Below, piece after piece: positions 1 through 8,316 of a stretch of DNA of 64,000 nucleotides (positions are counted from its first letter, which is position 1; the number at the start of each line of letters is the position of its first letter). The DNA is from Neoroseomonas alkaliterrae (lineage in GTDB: Bacteria > Pseudomonadota > Alphaproteobacteria > Acetobacterales > Acetobacteraceae): NCBI RefSeq assembly GCF_014199195.1, contig NZ_JACIJE010000001.1:434001-498000 (forward strand), given 5' to 3'. The position numbers and the translations under genes were made by a program. The notes under the pieces were generated by a model. It was given only the letters and a program-made list of their open reading frames with translations. It was not told the origin of the DNA and did not search any database.

Positions 1-1682
1 GGCAGCACGCGCCCGCCGATGCAGAGCAGTCGCGTCTTGCGCCACACGCCGTCGGGGTCGCGGAACTCCACGTACTCGGTGACGAAAATCTCGGTCTGCG
101 CCGGCAGCGCGGCGAGGCCCGCCGGATCGCGCAGCAGCGTCATGCCCTGCCCGGTATGCGTGCCGGCCGGGCGCGCGATGACGGGAAAGCCGAGCCCGGC
201 CGCCGCCATCGCCTCGCGCACCGCCGCCGCGGTGTCCGCCGCCGCCGGCACGCGCAGCACCCGCGGCACGACGAGGCCCTCGATCCCCTCGAACAGCGCG
301 GGCGCGAGGTCGCGCGCCGCCTGCCCGATGCGGCCGGGCGGGTTGATCACCGGCAGGCCGAGCCGCGCGACCGCCCGTTCCGCCAGCGCGAGGCTGCTTC
401 GCATCCCGTCGGGCTCGGTGATGGCGTTGTAGATGACGTCGCAGCGCGGCAGGCGGTCGAGCAGGTCGGGATCCTGTTCCAGCGCGTCCACGAAGAGCTC
501 CACCCGCGCGAAGCGCGCCGGGTCGAGATGCTCGACCGCGTTGTTGTGCCCCTCGGGCAGTTTCACGCCGCCCGGCGCGGGCGCGAAATGCCCCTCGCCC
601 AGGGCCTGCAGCACCAGCACCGTCGCCTCGGCCGCGCCGCGGGCGGGGATGTGGACGAAGGGGCGCAGCCGCACCGCCTCGCGCGAATCCGCCCGCGCCG
701 CCGCGAGGTCCCCGCGCGCGGCGGCGGCCACGGCGCTCGCCATGCGCGCGCGCTCGTCGGCCGGGGCGAGTGCGACGGCCCGCGCCGCCGCCGCGCTCGC
801 CGCCTTGTCGTCGCCGAGCCAGGCCAGCAGCAGGGCGAGGTTCGCCTGCGCCTCGGCCAGCCCCGGCTCGGCGGCGATGGCGCTGCGGAAGGCGGTGATC
901 GCCTCCTTCAACTGGCCGCGGGCGCGCAGCACGAGGCCGAGGCTGTTCCACGCCCCCGCCGCCTTCGGCTCCTGCGCGACCACCTGGCGCAGCGCGGCCT
1001 CGGCCTCCTCGGTGCGGCCGAGGCCGAGCAGCAGATCCCCCAGCCGGTGCCGCGCCAGGACCAGGGCCGGGTTGAGCGAGAGGGCGCGGCGCAGCGCCGC
1101 CTCGGCCTCCGCCGCCTGGCCGAGCTCGGCCAGCGCCCCGCCCAGATTGGCGTGCGCCTCGGCGAAGTCGGGACGGGCGGCGATCGCCTCCCGCCAGGCG
1201 ACGACGGCGCCGAGGGCATCGCCCGCCTGGCTGCGGGCATTGCCGAGGGCGAGCAGCGCGCCCGGATGGCCGGGCCGGGCGGCGAGCGAGGCCTCGAGCG
1301 CGCGCTCGGCCTCCGCGAAGGCGCCGCGGCCGGTCAGCAGGATGCCGAGATTGAGCAGCAGGACCGCGTTCTGCGGCTCGCGCGCGAGGCCGCGGCGGAA
1401 ACTGGCCTCCGCCTCCTCCGCCCGCCCGGCCATCATCTGCGCGTTGCCCAGGGCGGTGATCCAGGCGAGCGGCGCATCCTCCCGCGCGGCGGCGCGGCCG
1501 AGCGGGCGCAGGGCATCGGCGACCCGGCCGAGGCGCAGCAGCGCCATGCCGCCCATGTGCTGCACGGCGGGGTCGTCCGGGGCGGCGGCCAGGGCGGCGC
1601 GGGCGGCCGTCTCGGCCTCGGCCGGGCGGCCGGCGCGGAAGGCGGCATCGACGGCGCGCAGATGGTCGGCGGGCGTGTTCAC
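1..1682 (-). CDS. TPR-repeat protein with C-terminal ATP-grasp-like domain (partial)
   Basis: The gene reads leftward and its 3' end lies outside the window. The likely start is GTG at 1682 (MNTPADHLRAVDAAFRAGRP). About 330 residues are tandem TPR units rich in Ala, Leu and Gly (for example AWNSLGLVLRARGQLKEAITAF). A region of about 200 residues follows with VINPPGRIGQAARD, FPVIARPAGTHTGQGM and ITEYVEFRD-like motifs, which resemble an ATP-grasp nucleotide-binding fold. TPR plus ATP-grasp proteins are known in alphaproteobacteria, but their substrate is not known to me. The TPR part is certain; the ATP-grasp call is moderate because the domain is cut. The next gene, yggS, is divergent, with 122 bases between the two starts. 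Confidence 0.8.
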   Translation of the reverse strand, partial: MNTPADHLRAVDAAFRAGRPAEAETAARAALAAAPDDPAVQHMGGMALLRLGRVADALRPLGRAAAREDAPLAWITALGNAQMMAGRAEEAEASFRRGLAREPQNAVLLLNLGILLTGRGAFAEAERALEASLAARPGHPGALLALGNARSQAGDALGAVVAWREAIAARPDFAEAHANLGGALAELGQAAEAEAALRRALSLNPALVLARHRLGDLLLGLGRTEEAEAALRQVVAQEPKAAGAWNSLGLVLRARGQLKEAITAFRSAIAAEPGLAEAQANLALLLAWLGDDKAASAAAARAVALAPADERARMASAVAAAARGDLAAARADSREAVRLRPFVHIPARGAAEATVLVLQALGEGHFAPAPGGVKLPEGHNNAVEHLDPARFARVELFVDALEQDPDLLDRLPRCDVIYNAITEPDGMRSSLALAERAVARLGLPVINPPGRIGQAARDLAPALFEGIEGLVVPRVLRVPAAADTAAAVREAMAAAGLGFPVIARPAGTHTGQGMTLLRDPAGLAALPAQTEIFVTEYVEFRDPDGVWRKTRLLCIGGRVL

Positions 1683-1804
1683 CGGGCAGGGTCCTGGGTG
1701 TGGCGTGCGGCGGGGGGTGTAGAGCAGATCGGCCGGGACGGGAATCGGCGCCGGCGCGGCGGGGCGGTTCCAGCCCCGCGCGAGGTGATCTAGGGTCCGC
1801 CGCC

Positions 1805-2488
1805 ATGGCCGACCTGCCCGACATCGCCGCCAACCTCGCCGCCATCCGCGCCCGCATCGCCGAGGCCTGCCGCCGCGCCGGCCGCGATGCCGCCGCGGTC
1901 ACGCTCGTCGCCGTCTCCAAGACCCATCCGGCCGAGGCGGTGCTGGCCGCGCTCGCCGCCGGGCAGACGGTGTTCGGGGAGAACCGCGTGCAGGAGGCGG
2001 CGGCGAAGTTCCCGCCGCTGCGCGCCGCCCATCCGGCGCTGCGCCTGCACATCATCGGCGGGCTGCAGACCAACAAGGCGCGCGATGCGGTGCGCATCGC
2101 CGACGTGATCGAGACGATCGACCGCCCGCGGCTCGCCGCGGCCGTCGCCGATGCCATGGCGAAGGAGGGCCGCCGCCCCGACTGCCTCGTGCAGGTGAAC
2201 ACCGGCGACGAGGCGCAGAAGAACGGCGTGCCGCGCGCCGGGGCCGATGCCTTCATCCGCGCCGCGCGGGAGGAATACGGCCTGCCCGTCACCGGCCTGA
2301 TGTGCATCCCGCCGGTGGACCAGGACCCGCGCCCGCATTTCGCCTATCTGCGCGCGCTCGCCGCCGCCCACGGCCTCGGCGTGCTGTCCATGGGCATGAG
2401 CGGGGATTTCGAGGCGGCGATCGCCGAGGGCGCCACGCATGTGCGGATCGGCACCGCGATCTTCGGGCACCGCCCCGCCGCTGCTTGA
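1805..2488 (+). CDS. yggS: YggS-family pyridoxal phosphate homeostasis protein
   Basis: This is a 227-residue protein of normal family length. It binds pyridoxal phosphate and acts in vitamin B6 and amino-acid homeostasis (family knowledge) without a known catalytic reaction. The PLP lysine is in [12 protein letters not shown] (about K39). Further family signatures are [15 protein letters not shown] and the C-terminal [20 protein letters not shown] segment. The frame is open further upstream, but homology begins at [11 protein letters not shown], so the ATG at 1805 is chosen. It is followed after 55 bases by trpS on the same strand, and co-transcription is likely. Confidence 0.95.
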   Translation: MADLPDIAANLAAIRARIAEACRRAGRDAAAVTLVAVSKTHPAEAVLAALAAGQTVFGENRVQEAAAKFPPLRAAHPALRLHIIGGLQTNKARDAVRIADVIETIDRPRLAAAVADAMAKEGRRPDCLVQVNTGDEAQKNGVPRAGADAFIRAAREEYGLPVTGLMCIPPVDQDPRPHFAYLRALAAAHGLGVLSMGMSGDFEAAIAEGATHVRIGTAIFGHRPAAA

Positions 2489-2543
2489 CGCGCCCGCCGC
2501 GGCGCGGGATGCACGGCCCGGACCCGTCCAGCCAAGGCCTTCC

Positions 2544-3545
2544 ATGACCCGCGTCTTCTCCGGCATCCAGCCCTCGGGCGTTCCCACCCTCGGCAACTAC
2601 CTCGGCGCCATCCGCAACTGGGTGCCGCTGCAGGAGACGCACGAGGCGATCTACTGCGTGGTGGACCTGCACGCGATCACGGTGTGGCAGGACCCGAAGG
2701 AACTGACGCGCCAGACGCGGGAGATGGCCGCCGCGCTGATCGCCTGCGGCCTCGATCCGCGGCGCTGCATCCTGTTCGTGCAGTCGCATGTGCGCGCCCA
2801 TGCGGAGCTCGCCTGGATCTTCAACTGCGTCGCGCGCATCGGCTGGCTGAACCGCATGACGCAGTTCAAGGACAAGGCCGGAAAGGACCGCGAGGCGGCC
2901 TCCGCCGGGCTCTACGTCTATCCGAACCTGATGGCCGCCGACATCCACGCCTACCACGCGACCAAGGTGCCGGTGGGCGAGGACCAGAAGCAGCACCTCG
3001 AACTGGCCAACGACATCGCGCAGAAGTTCAACCACGACTACGGCGTGGCGTTCTTCCCCACCATCGAGCCGCTGATCCAGGGTGTCGCCGCGCGCGTGAT
3101 GAGCCTGCGCGACGGGACGAAGAAGATGTCCAAGTCCGACCCGTCGGACCAGTCGCGCATCAACCTCACGGACGATGCGGATACCATCGCGCTGAAGATC
3201 CGCCGCGCCAAGACCGACCCCGAGCCGCTGCCCGACCACCTCGCGGGCCTCGAAGGCCGGCCGGAGGCGCGCAACCTCGTCGGCATCCTCGCCGCCATCA
3301 ACGGCACGCTGCCCGAGAACGTGCTGCGCGAGCATGGCGGGCAGGGCTTCGGCCAGTTCAAGAACACGCTGACCGAGGCGCTGGTCGCGCATCTGACGCC
3401 CATCGCGGCGGAGATGAAGCGGCTGCTCGACGACCCCTACGCCCTCGATGCCGCGCTGCACCTGGGCGCGGAGCGCGCGCGCGCGATCGCCGAGCCGATC
3501 GTGGCGAAGGCGCGCGAGATCGTGGGCTTCCTGCCGGCGCGCTGA
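2544..3545 (+). CDS. trpS: tryptophanyl-tRNA synthetase
   Basis: This cytosolic class I aminoacyl-tRNA synthetase charges tRNA-Trp. Its 333 residues match the bacterial family. The HIGH-equivalent lies in [13 protein letters not shown] (residues 10-22) and the KMSKS loop is KKMSKSD near residues 193-199. The ATG at 2544 directly precedes [11 protein letters not shown], the expected N-terminus. The gene ends convergent to the phoR-like gene. A copy of the hairpin element described below fills the gap. Confidence 0.97.
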   Translation: MTRVFSGIQPSGVPTLGNYLGAIRNWVPLQETHEAIYCVVDLHAITVWQDPKELTRQTREMAAALIACGLDPRRCILFVQSHVRAHAELAWIFNCVARIGWLNRMTQFKDKAGKDREAASAGLYVYPNLMAADIHAYHATKVPVGEDQKQHLELANDIAQKFNHDYGVAFFPTIEPLIQGVAARVMSLRDGTKKMSKSDPSDQSRINLTDDADTIALKIRRAKTDPEPLPDHLAGLEGRPEARNLVGILAAINGTLPENVLREHGGQGFGQFKNTLTEALVAHLTPIAAEMKRLLDDPYALDAALHLGAERARAIAEPIVAKAREIVGFLPAR

Positions 3546-3644
3546 GGCCTCATGCCAGCGCGCGGGGTTGGTGGGGCGGCCGCGCGCGGAACCAAGCCCT
3601 GACACCCTGCGGACGAAGGATCGACCCTTGTCCGCGGGGCATCA
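3546..3644 (+). repeat. convergent-junction hairpin element, copy A (hairpin 1 deleted)
   Basis: This copy lies between trpS and the phoR-like gene. From left to right it has a collapsed remnant of hairpin 1 (CATGCCAGC), the conserved GC-rich linker beginning GCGCGCGGGGTTGGTGGGGC, and hairpin 2 at 3605-3639 with arms GCGGACGAAGG and CCCTTGTCCGC. Its right edge, read on the minus strand, is TGATGCC. The TGA there is the stop codon of the phoR-like gene (3642-3644). See copies B-E. Confidence 0.85.
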
Positions 3645-5030
3645 GGCGCCACCCGGCCACCACACGCGAAACGTCGTGCCCACGCCCTCCTCGCTCTCGA
3701 TCGCGAGCGTGCCGCGGTGGCGGTTGACGATGTGCTTGACGATGGCGAGGCCGAGTCCCGTCCCGCCCGCGCTGCGCGCCCGCGCCTTGTCCACGCGGTA
3801 GAAGCGTTCGGTCAGGCGCGGGATGTGCTCGCGCGGCACGCCGGGCCCGTCATCGGCCACGCTCAGCAGCACGCCCGCCCGTCCGTCGCGCCCCGGCGCG
3901 GCGGCGACGGCGAGGCGCACCTCGCCCCCCTGCCGCCCGTGGCGGATCGCGTTGTCGAGCAGGTTGCGCACCACCTGCGCCACCTGGTCGGGATCGGCCG
4001 GCGCGGCGATCGCGCGCTCCGGCGCCTCGATCGCGAGGCGCACCTGCCGCGCGGCGAGGAGCGGCGCCATGGCCTCCGCCTCGGCGCGCGCGATCAGCGC
4101 GACATCGGCGCTGCCCGAAGGCGCCTGGTGCTCGGTCATCTCGATGCGCGAGAGGCCGAGCAGATCGTCGATCAGCCGCCGCATCCGGTCCGACTGCTCG
4201 GCCATGATGCCGAGGAAGCGCTGCTGCGCCGCCGGGTCGTCCGCCGCCGGGCCGCGCAGGGTCTCGATGAAGCCGATCAGCGAGGCGAGCGGCGTGCGCA
4301 GCTCATGGCTCGCATTGGCGACGAAATCGGCGCGCATGCGCTCGACCGCGCGTTCCCGCGTGCGGTCGGAGAGGATCACGAGCAACCGTCCGCCATCGGC
4401 CAGCGGCGGGTCGAGCGGGATCGCCTGCGCCACGAGGTCGCGCAGCACCGGCACCGGCAGCACGAGGTCCGCCGAGGCCGGCGCGCCCGTGGCGAGCGCG
4501 CGGTCCAGCGCCTCGGCCAGCGCCGGGTGGCGCAGCAGGGCGGCGGCATCGGGCGGCGGCGCGCCGGCCTCCCCCGGCGTGCCGAGCATCTCGCGCCCCG
4601 CGCGGTTGGCGCGCAGCACCGCCCTCTCGGCCGAGAGCACCAGCAGCGGGTCGGGCAGCGCCTCGATGATGGCGGCATCGGCGCGGCGCAGCCGCTCCAC
4701 CAGCGCGCCGCGCTCGGCGAGGCTGCGCGCGAGCCGCGCCACCCCGTCCGCGACCTCCTGGACCGAGGGCAGCAGGAAGGTGCCGGAGAGGCTCGGCGCC
4801 TCGCCCCCCGCGGCGGCGGCGCGGATGCGCGCGGCGAGCCTCGCGAGGTTGCCGAGCCAGAGCCGCGCCACCAGCGCCGCGCCGGCCAGCGTCGCGAGCA
4901 GCGCGGCGAGGCCCGGCCGCGGCGCCAGCGCGCCGTTGGCCATCAGCAGCAGCAGCGCGGTGGCCGGCGCGGCGCCGACGACGAGGCTCGCGCGCAGCCA
5001 GGCCCCCGGGCGGGGGCCCTCGCCCGGCAT
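3642..5030 (-). CDS. PhoR-type sensor histidine kinase
   Basis: This is a 462-residue membrane histidine kinase. Two hydrophobic segments near the N-terminus (about 13-33 and 38-58) anchor it. A PAS-like region around 115-215 (IIEALPDPLLVLSAERAVLRAN) follows. The phospho-accepting H-box is NASHELRTPL with His242, and the ATPase has NLLDNAIRHG, DDGPGVP and GTGLGLAIVKHI. The arrangement matches PhoR, which senses phosphate status, but no phoB or pst genes are in the window, so the signal is inferred only from architecture. The start lies 6 bases after the LpoA-like stop, suggesting one operon. The TGA stop is the edge of repeat copy A. Confidence 0.85.
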   Translation of the reverse strand: MPGEGPRPGAWLRASLVVGAAPATALLLLMANGALAPRPGLAALLATLAGAALVARLWLGNLARLAARIRAAAAGGEAPSLSGTFLLPSVQEVADGVARLARSLAERGALVERLRRADAAIIEALPDPLLVLSAERAVLRANRAGREMLGTPGEAGAPPPDAAALLRHPALAEALDRALATGAPASADLVLPVPVLRDLVAQAIPLDPPLADGGRLLVILSDRTRERAVERMRADFVANASHELRTPLASLIGFIETLRGPAADDPAAQQRFLGIMAEQSDRMRRLIDDLLGLSRIEMTEHQAPSGSADVALIARAEAEAMAPLLAARQVRLAIEAPERAIAAPADPDQVAQVVRNLLDNAIRHGRQGGEVRLAVAAAPGRDGRAGVLLSVADDGPGVPREHIPRLTERFYRVDKARARSAGGTGLGLAIVKHIVNRHRGTLAIESEEGVGTTFRVWWPGGA

Positions 5031-5036
5031 GGCGGT

Positions 5037-6182
5037 TCAGGACCCGGCGGCGCCGGGGCGCGGGGCGGCTTCGAGCATGCGCGGCTCGCCGCCCTGCTCC
5101 ACGGCGAAGAGGGCGAGGCCGCGCTGCACCACGCCGTCGGGCTGCAGGCGCAGCGGGCCGTCCACGCCGTCGAACACCTCCCCGGTGTTCGGGCCGGCCT
5201 GGCCGCGCGGGGTCAGCACCACGCGCGCGGCGACGCCGGCCGCGTCATAGGCCACGCCCGCGAGGCGCGGCGGGCGCTCCCCGAAGGCGCCCTCGTAGCG
5301 GGAAACGAAGCGGGCGCGGCTGCGCGGGTCCGGCGCGGCGAAGATGGCGCCGACCAGCGCCGGTTCCTGCCCCAGCCCGGCATCCTGCGCCCAGAGCGCA
5401 TGGCCGAGGATGCGCGGCGCCGGCTCGCCGAGGCCCGCCGGGCCGAGTGCGGCGGCGATCTGGCGCGCCTGCGCCCCCGTGCTGCCGAGCATCACCGCAT
5501 CCACCCCGCCGCCCGCGCGGGAGGCGAGTTCCTGCGCCACCGAGGCTGCCGAGGCCCGCTGGGCATGGAGCAGCACCACCGGCTCGGGCAGGCCCCAGCC
5601 GGCGGCCTCGGCGCGCATGGCGGCGGCGAGCGCGCGGCCGAAGGCGTCATCGGGGGCGAGCAGCGCGAAGCGTTGCGCCCCGCCCGCCATCGCCGCGCCC
5701 ATCGCCCGGCGCACCTGCTGCGCCGGCGTCACCCCGAGGGTCCAGACCCCCGCCCCGGCCTGCGCGGCGTCGTTGGTGAAGGCGAGGATCGGAATGCGCG
5801 CCGCCCGCGCGGGGCCGGAGGCGGCGGAGGTCTCGGCCGCGGTCAGCGGGCCGACGATCACCCGCGCGCCCTCGGCGGCGGCGCGCCGGGCCGCCTGGGC
5901 GGCGCCCGAGGCGGTGCCGCCGGTGTCCATCGGCAGGAAATCCACGCTGCGGCTGCCGCGCTCGAACAGCGCCAGTTCGGCCGCCTGCTGCATCGCCGCC
6001 CCGAGCGGCGCCTGCGCGCCCGAAAGCGGCAGCAGCAGCGCGATGCGCGAGCGCGGCGGCTCCTGCAGCGGGGCGCGCGTGACCGGCGAGGCTTGCGGCC
6101 CGCAGGCCGCAAGGCCCACAAGGGCGCCGAGGGCAAGGACGGAGAAGCGGCGTGGGAGAGGAAGGCGGGGCGGAAGCGGCAC
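5037..6182 (-). CDS. LpoA/LppC-like periplasmic lipoprotein (penicillin-binding protein activator family)
   Basis: This is a 381-residue lipoprotein with a signal peptide ending in the lipobox VGLAAC, with the Cys near residue 27. The mature part has the type I periplasmic-binding fold used by LpoA and ABC amino-acid receptors (ALLLPLSGAQAPLGAAMQQA, VIVGPLTAAETSA, AQAGAGVWTLGVTPAQQ). LpoA relatives activate peptidoglycan synthases at the outer membrane, and alphaproteobacteria commonly encode this protein beside rsmI. The start is GTG at 6182. It overlaps the divergent rsmI start by 31 bases, so one of the two starts may lie further inside. Confidence 0.85.
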   Translation of the reverse strand: MPLPPRLPLPRRFSVLALGALVGLAACGPQASPVTRAPLQEPPRSRIALLLPLSGAQAPLGAAMQQAAELALFERGSRSVDFLPMDTGGTASGAAQAARRAAAEGARVIVGPLTAAETSAASGPARAARIPILAFTNDAAQAGAGVWTLGVTPAQQVRRAMGAAMAGGAQRFALLAPDDAFGRALAAAMRAEAAGWGLPEPVVLLHAQRASAASVAQELASRAGGGVDAVMLGSTGAQARQIAAALGPAGLGEPAPRILGHALWAQDAGLGQEPALVGAIFAAPDPRSRARFVSRYEGAFGERPPRLAGVAYDAAGVAARVVLTPRGQAGPNTGEVFDGVDGPLRLQPDGVVQRGLALFAVEQGGEPRMLEAAPRPGAAGS

Positions 6183-7075
6183 GGTCCTCGGAACCTCCCG
6201 ACGACCCGGCGGCGCGGCCGGGCCTGATGCTCGTGGCGACGCCGATCGGCAATCTCGGCGACCTCTCTGCGCGGGCGCTCGCGGCGCTCCGGGACGCCGA
6301 CGCCGTGCTGTGCGAGGACAGCCGCGTGACCGGCGGCCTGCTCGCGCGCCACGGCATCGCGGCGACGATGATCCCCTTGCACGATCACAACGAGGCCGCG
6401 CAAGCCCCGAGGCTGGTCGGCCGCATGAAGGCGGGGGAGCGTTTCGCGCTCGTCTCGGATGCCGGGACGCCGCTGCTCAGCGACCCCGGCTACCGCCTGG
6501 TGCGGGAGGCGATCGCCGCGGGTGTCGCGGTCTCGGCCGTGCCGGGGCCGAACGCGGCGGTGACGGCGCTGGCGCTCTCGGGCCTGCCGCCGCACCCCTT
6601 CCTGTTCCTGGGCTTCCTGCCGGCCAAGGCGGGGCCGCGCGCGGCGGAGGTGGCACGGCTGCGGGCGGTGGAACGGGCGGGCCTTTCGGCGACGCTGGTG
6701 TTCCACGAGGCGCCGCACCGGCTGGCCGAGGCGCTGGCGGCGCTGGCCGAGGGCCTGGGGGCGGACCGCCCGGCGGCGGTGGCGCGCGAACTGACCAAGC
6801 GCTTCGAGGAGGTGCGGCGCGGCAGCCTCGGCGACCTCGCCGCGCATTACGCCACGCACGAGGCGCGCGGGGAGATCTGCATCGTCGTCGGGCCCGCCAT
6901 GGCGGAGGCGGCTGGCGGGGAGGAACTCGATGCCCGGCTGCGCGCGGCGCTGGCGGCGGGGCTCAGCCTGCGCGACGCGGCGGCGAGCGTGGCGGAGGCG
7001 ACCGGGGCGAGCAGGCGGGAGGTGTACCGGCGGGCGCTGGACATGGGCGGGGGCCGCGCCGAACCGGAGGACTGA
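6152..7075 (+). CDS. rsmI: 16S rRNA (cytidine(1402)-2'-O)-methyltransferase
   Basis: RsmI methylates the ribose of C1402 in 16S rRNA using S-adenosylmethionine. The signature VATPIGNLGDLSARAL lies near the N-terminus. The SAM-binding AVPGPNAAVTALALSGLP and VFHEAPHRLAEAL are also present. The protein is 307 residues from a GTG at 6152; an ATG at 6227 (MLVATPIGNLGD) is an alternative that would remove the overlap with the divergent lipoprotein gene. The lpoA-like/rsmI divergent pair is common in proteobacteria. The yraN gene that often follows is absent here. Confidence 0.95.
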   Translation: MGEEGGAEAARSSEPPDDPAARPGLMLVATPIGNLGDLSARALAALRDADAVLCEDSRVTGGLLARHGIAATMIPLHDHNEAAQAPRLVGRMKAGERFALVSDAGTPLLSDPGYRLVREAIAAGVAVSAVPGPNAAVTALALSGLPPHPFLFLGFLPAKAGPRAAEVARLRAVERAGLSATLVFHEAPHRLAEALAALAEGLGADRPAAVARELTKRFEEVRRGSLGDLAAHYATHEARGEICIVVGPAMAEAAGGEELDARLRAALAAGLSLRDAAASVAEATGASRREVYRRALDMGGGRAEPED

Positions 7076-7155
7076 TCGCCGCGAGCCGGTGCGCGCTGGC
7101 GGCCCGCGAACCGCCCCGGCCATCGCCCGCGGCCCTGCACCGCCGGCGCGCGAGC

Positions 7156-7626
7156 TCAGAACAGGCCCAGGATGTCCACCACCACGCCGCCGGCGCCGAG
7201 CAGCACGAGCGAGGTGCCGACCATCGCGTAGGCATGGCCGGGATGAACCGGCAGCTGCGCGAGCAGCCCCGGCGGGACCGCCTGGCGCGCGATGCCGGGC
7301 GGCAGCGGGCGCCCGCGCGCCAATTGCCGCATCTGCCCCGGCGGCAGCGGCCGGGGCGACCAGCCCGGATTGGCGGCCTGCCAGCCCCGCGCGATGCCCT
7401 GGGCATCGGCACCGAGGCGCGGCGGTCCGCCGGCCGGCCCCGGCCGTTGCGCCGGCCCGCCCGGCTGGGGCTGGCCGCGGCCCTGGCCGCCGCCGGCGTT
7501 GCCGCGCCCCCCGGGCGGCCCGCCGCCCTGGCCGCGTGGCCGCTCCCCATCCGACCGCGACGGCTGGGCCTGGGCTGCCGCCGGCAGGAGGAACGCGATC
7601 CCGGCCAGAATGCGGCGTCTTGCCAT
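7156..7626 (-). CDS. CigR-like/RcnB-family secreted protein
   Basis: This 156-residue protein starts at MARRRILAGIAFLLPAAAQAQ, a clear signal peptide. A long low-complexity Gly/Pro/Arg/Gln stretch follows. The C-terminal domain has repeated LPPG motifs (GRPLPPGIARQAVPPGLLAQLP) and ends YAMVGTSLVLLGAGGVVVDILG. That ending resembles the CigR/RcnB family tail, in which a valine-rich segment follows LPPGL repeats. CigR is an anti-virulence protein in Salmonella, but in environmental bacteria the role is unknown. The gene sits 37 bases after the HIT gene and is probably co-transcribed with it. Confidence 0.65.
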   Translation of the reverse strand: MARRRILAGIAFLLPAAAQAQPSRSDGERPRGQGGGPPGGRGNAGGGQGRGQPQPGGPAQRPGPAGGPPRLGADAQGIARGWQAANPGWSPRPLPPGQMRQLARGRPLPPGIARQAVPPGLLAQLPVHPGHAYAMVGTSLVLLGAGGVVVDILGLF

Positions 7627-7663
7627 CCTCACGGCGGAAGCGCCGCGGAGGCGCCGGCCGTGG

Positions 7664-8071
7664 TCAATCGCCGTCGGCACCCGATGCGGCCTGTTCGGAC
7701 CGGGCGACCATCCGCCCCAGCGGCCGCCCGCCGAAGATGTGGACGTGGAAATGCGGCACTTCCTGGCCGCCGTCCCGGCCCATGTTCATCAGCACGCGGT
7801 AGCCGGGGCCTTCCAGCCCGAGGTCCTTCGCCACCTTCGCCACCGCGCGCCAGAAGCCCGCGATCTCCTCGGCGCTGGCGGTGGCCGCGAAATCGGCGAC
7901 CGAGACGTAGCGCCCCTTCGGAATGACCAGCACATGCACCGGCGCCTGCGGGTTGATGTCGTGGAAGGCGAGGGCATGGGCGTCCTCGTGCACCTTCCTG
8001 GCGGGGATCTCGCCGCGCAGGATGCGGGCGAAGATGTTCGCGTCGTCGTATGGCGGCAGGCCGGTCACGGG
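7664..8071 (-). CDS. HIT-family nucleotide hydrolase
   Basis: This is a 135-residue histidine-triad protein. The triad HFHVHIF is at residues 108-114. NIFARILRGEIPARKVHEDA, typical of the bacterial HinT-like branch, is at 13-32, followed by HVLVIPKGRYVS. Such enzymes hydrolyse AMP-linked phosphoramidates. The ATG at 8071 gives the usual N-terminus. HIT genes often close the alphaproteobacterial his cluster, which fits hisE lying about 1 kb away with a PEP-CTERM gene inserted between them. Confidence 0.93.
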   Translation of the reverse strand, partial: PVTGLPPYDDANIFARILRGEIPARKVHEDAHALAFHDINPQAPVHVLVIPKGRYVSVADFAATASAEEIAGFWRAVAKVAKDLGLEGPGYRVLMNMGRDGGQEVPHFHVHIFGGRPLGRMVARSEQAASGADGD

Positions 8072-8162
8072 CATGGCGGGGTTCCGGGCAAGGGGTGCGG
8101 ATGCGCCGCGCACCATGCCATGTCCGTCCGGCGAGGGAAGGCGGGGAACCCCCGGTTGCACG

Positions 8163-8178
8163 GTCGGAAAACCTTACA
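8163..8178 (+). promoter_or_regulatory. putative activator-binding motif upstream of PEP-CTERM gene 1
   Basis: The sequence GTCGGAAAACCTTACA stands 61 bp upstream of a sigma-54-like promoter. An almost identical 16-mer (14 of 16 bases) stands 63 bp upstream of the other PEP-CTERM gene's promoter (60509-60524). Spacing and conservation suggest an enhancer-type site for an NtrC-family activator. This is inferred from two copies only. Confidence 0.6.
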
Positions 8179-8238
8179 CCCGGGCGGCCGAGTTCATGCA
8201 ATCAGCGACAAATCCCTGGAATCACTCGCGAATATTTC

Positions 8239-8254
8239 CGGCACGAACCATGCA
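8239..8254 (+). promoter_or_regulatory. putative sigma-54 (-24/-12) promoter
   Basis: CGGCACGAACCATGCA matches the sigma-54 consensus TGGCACG-N4-TTGCW closely, with GG at 8240-8241 and GC at 8252-8253 separated by exactly ten bases. It lies about 63 bp before the start codon of the PEP-CTERM protein. The surrounding DNA is unusually AT-rich for this genome. Confidence 0.65.
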
Positions 8255-8316
8255 GAGACTTGGTCTGGCGAGGCACAACCGCGCCACGCACACCCCAGCG
8301 TTCAAGGATCTTCGGC

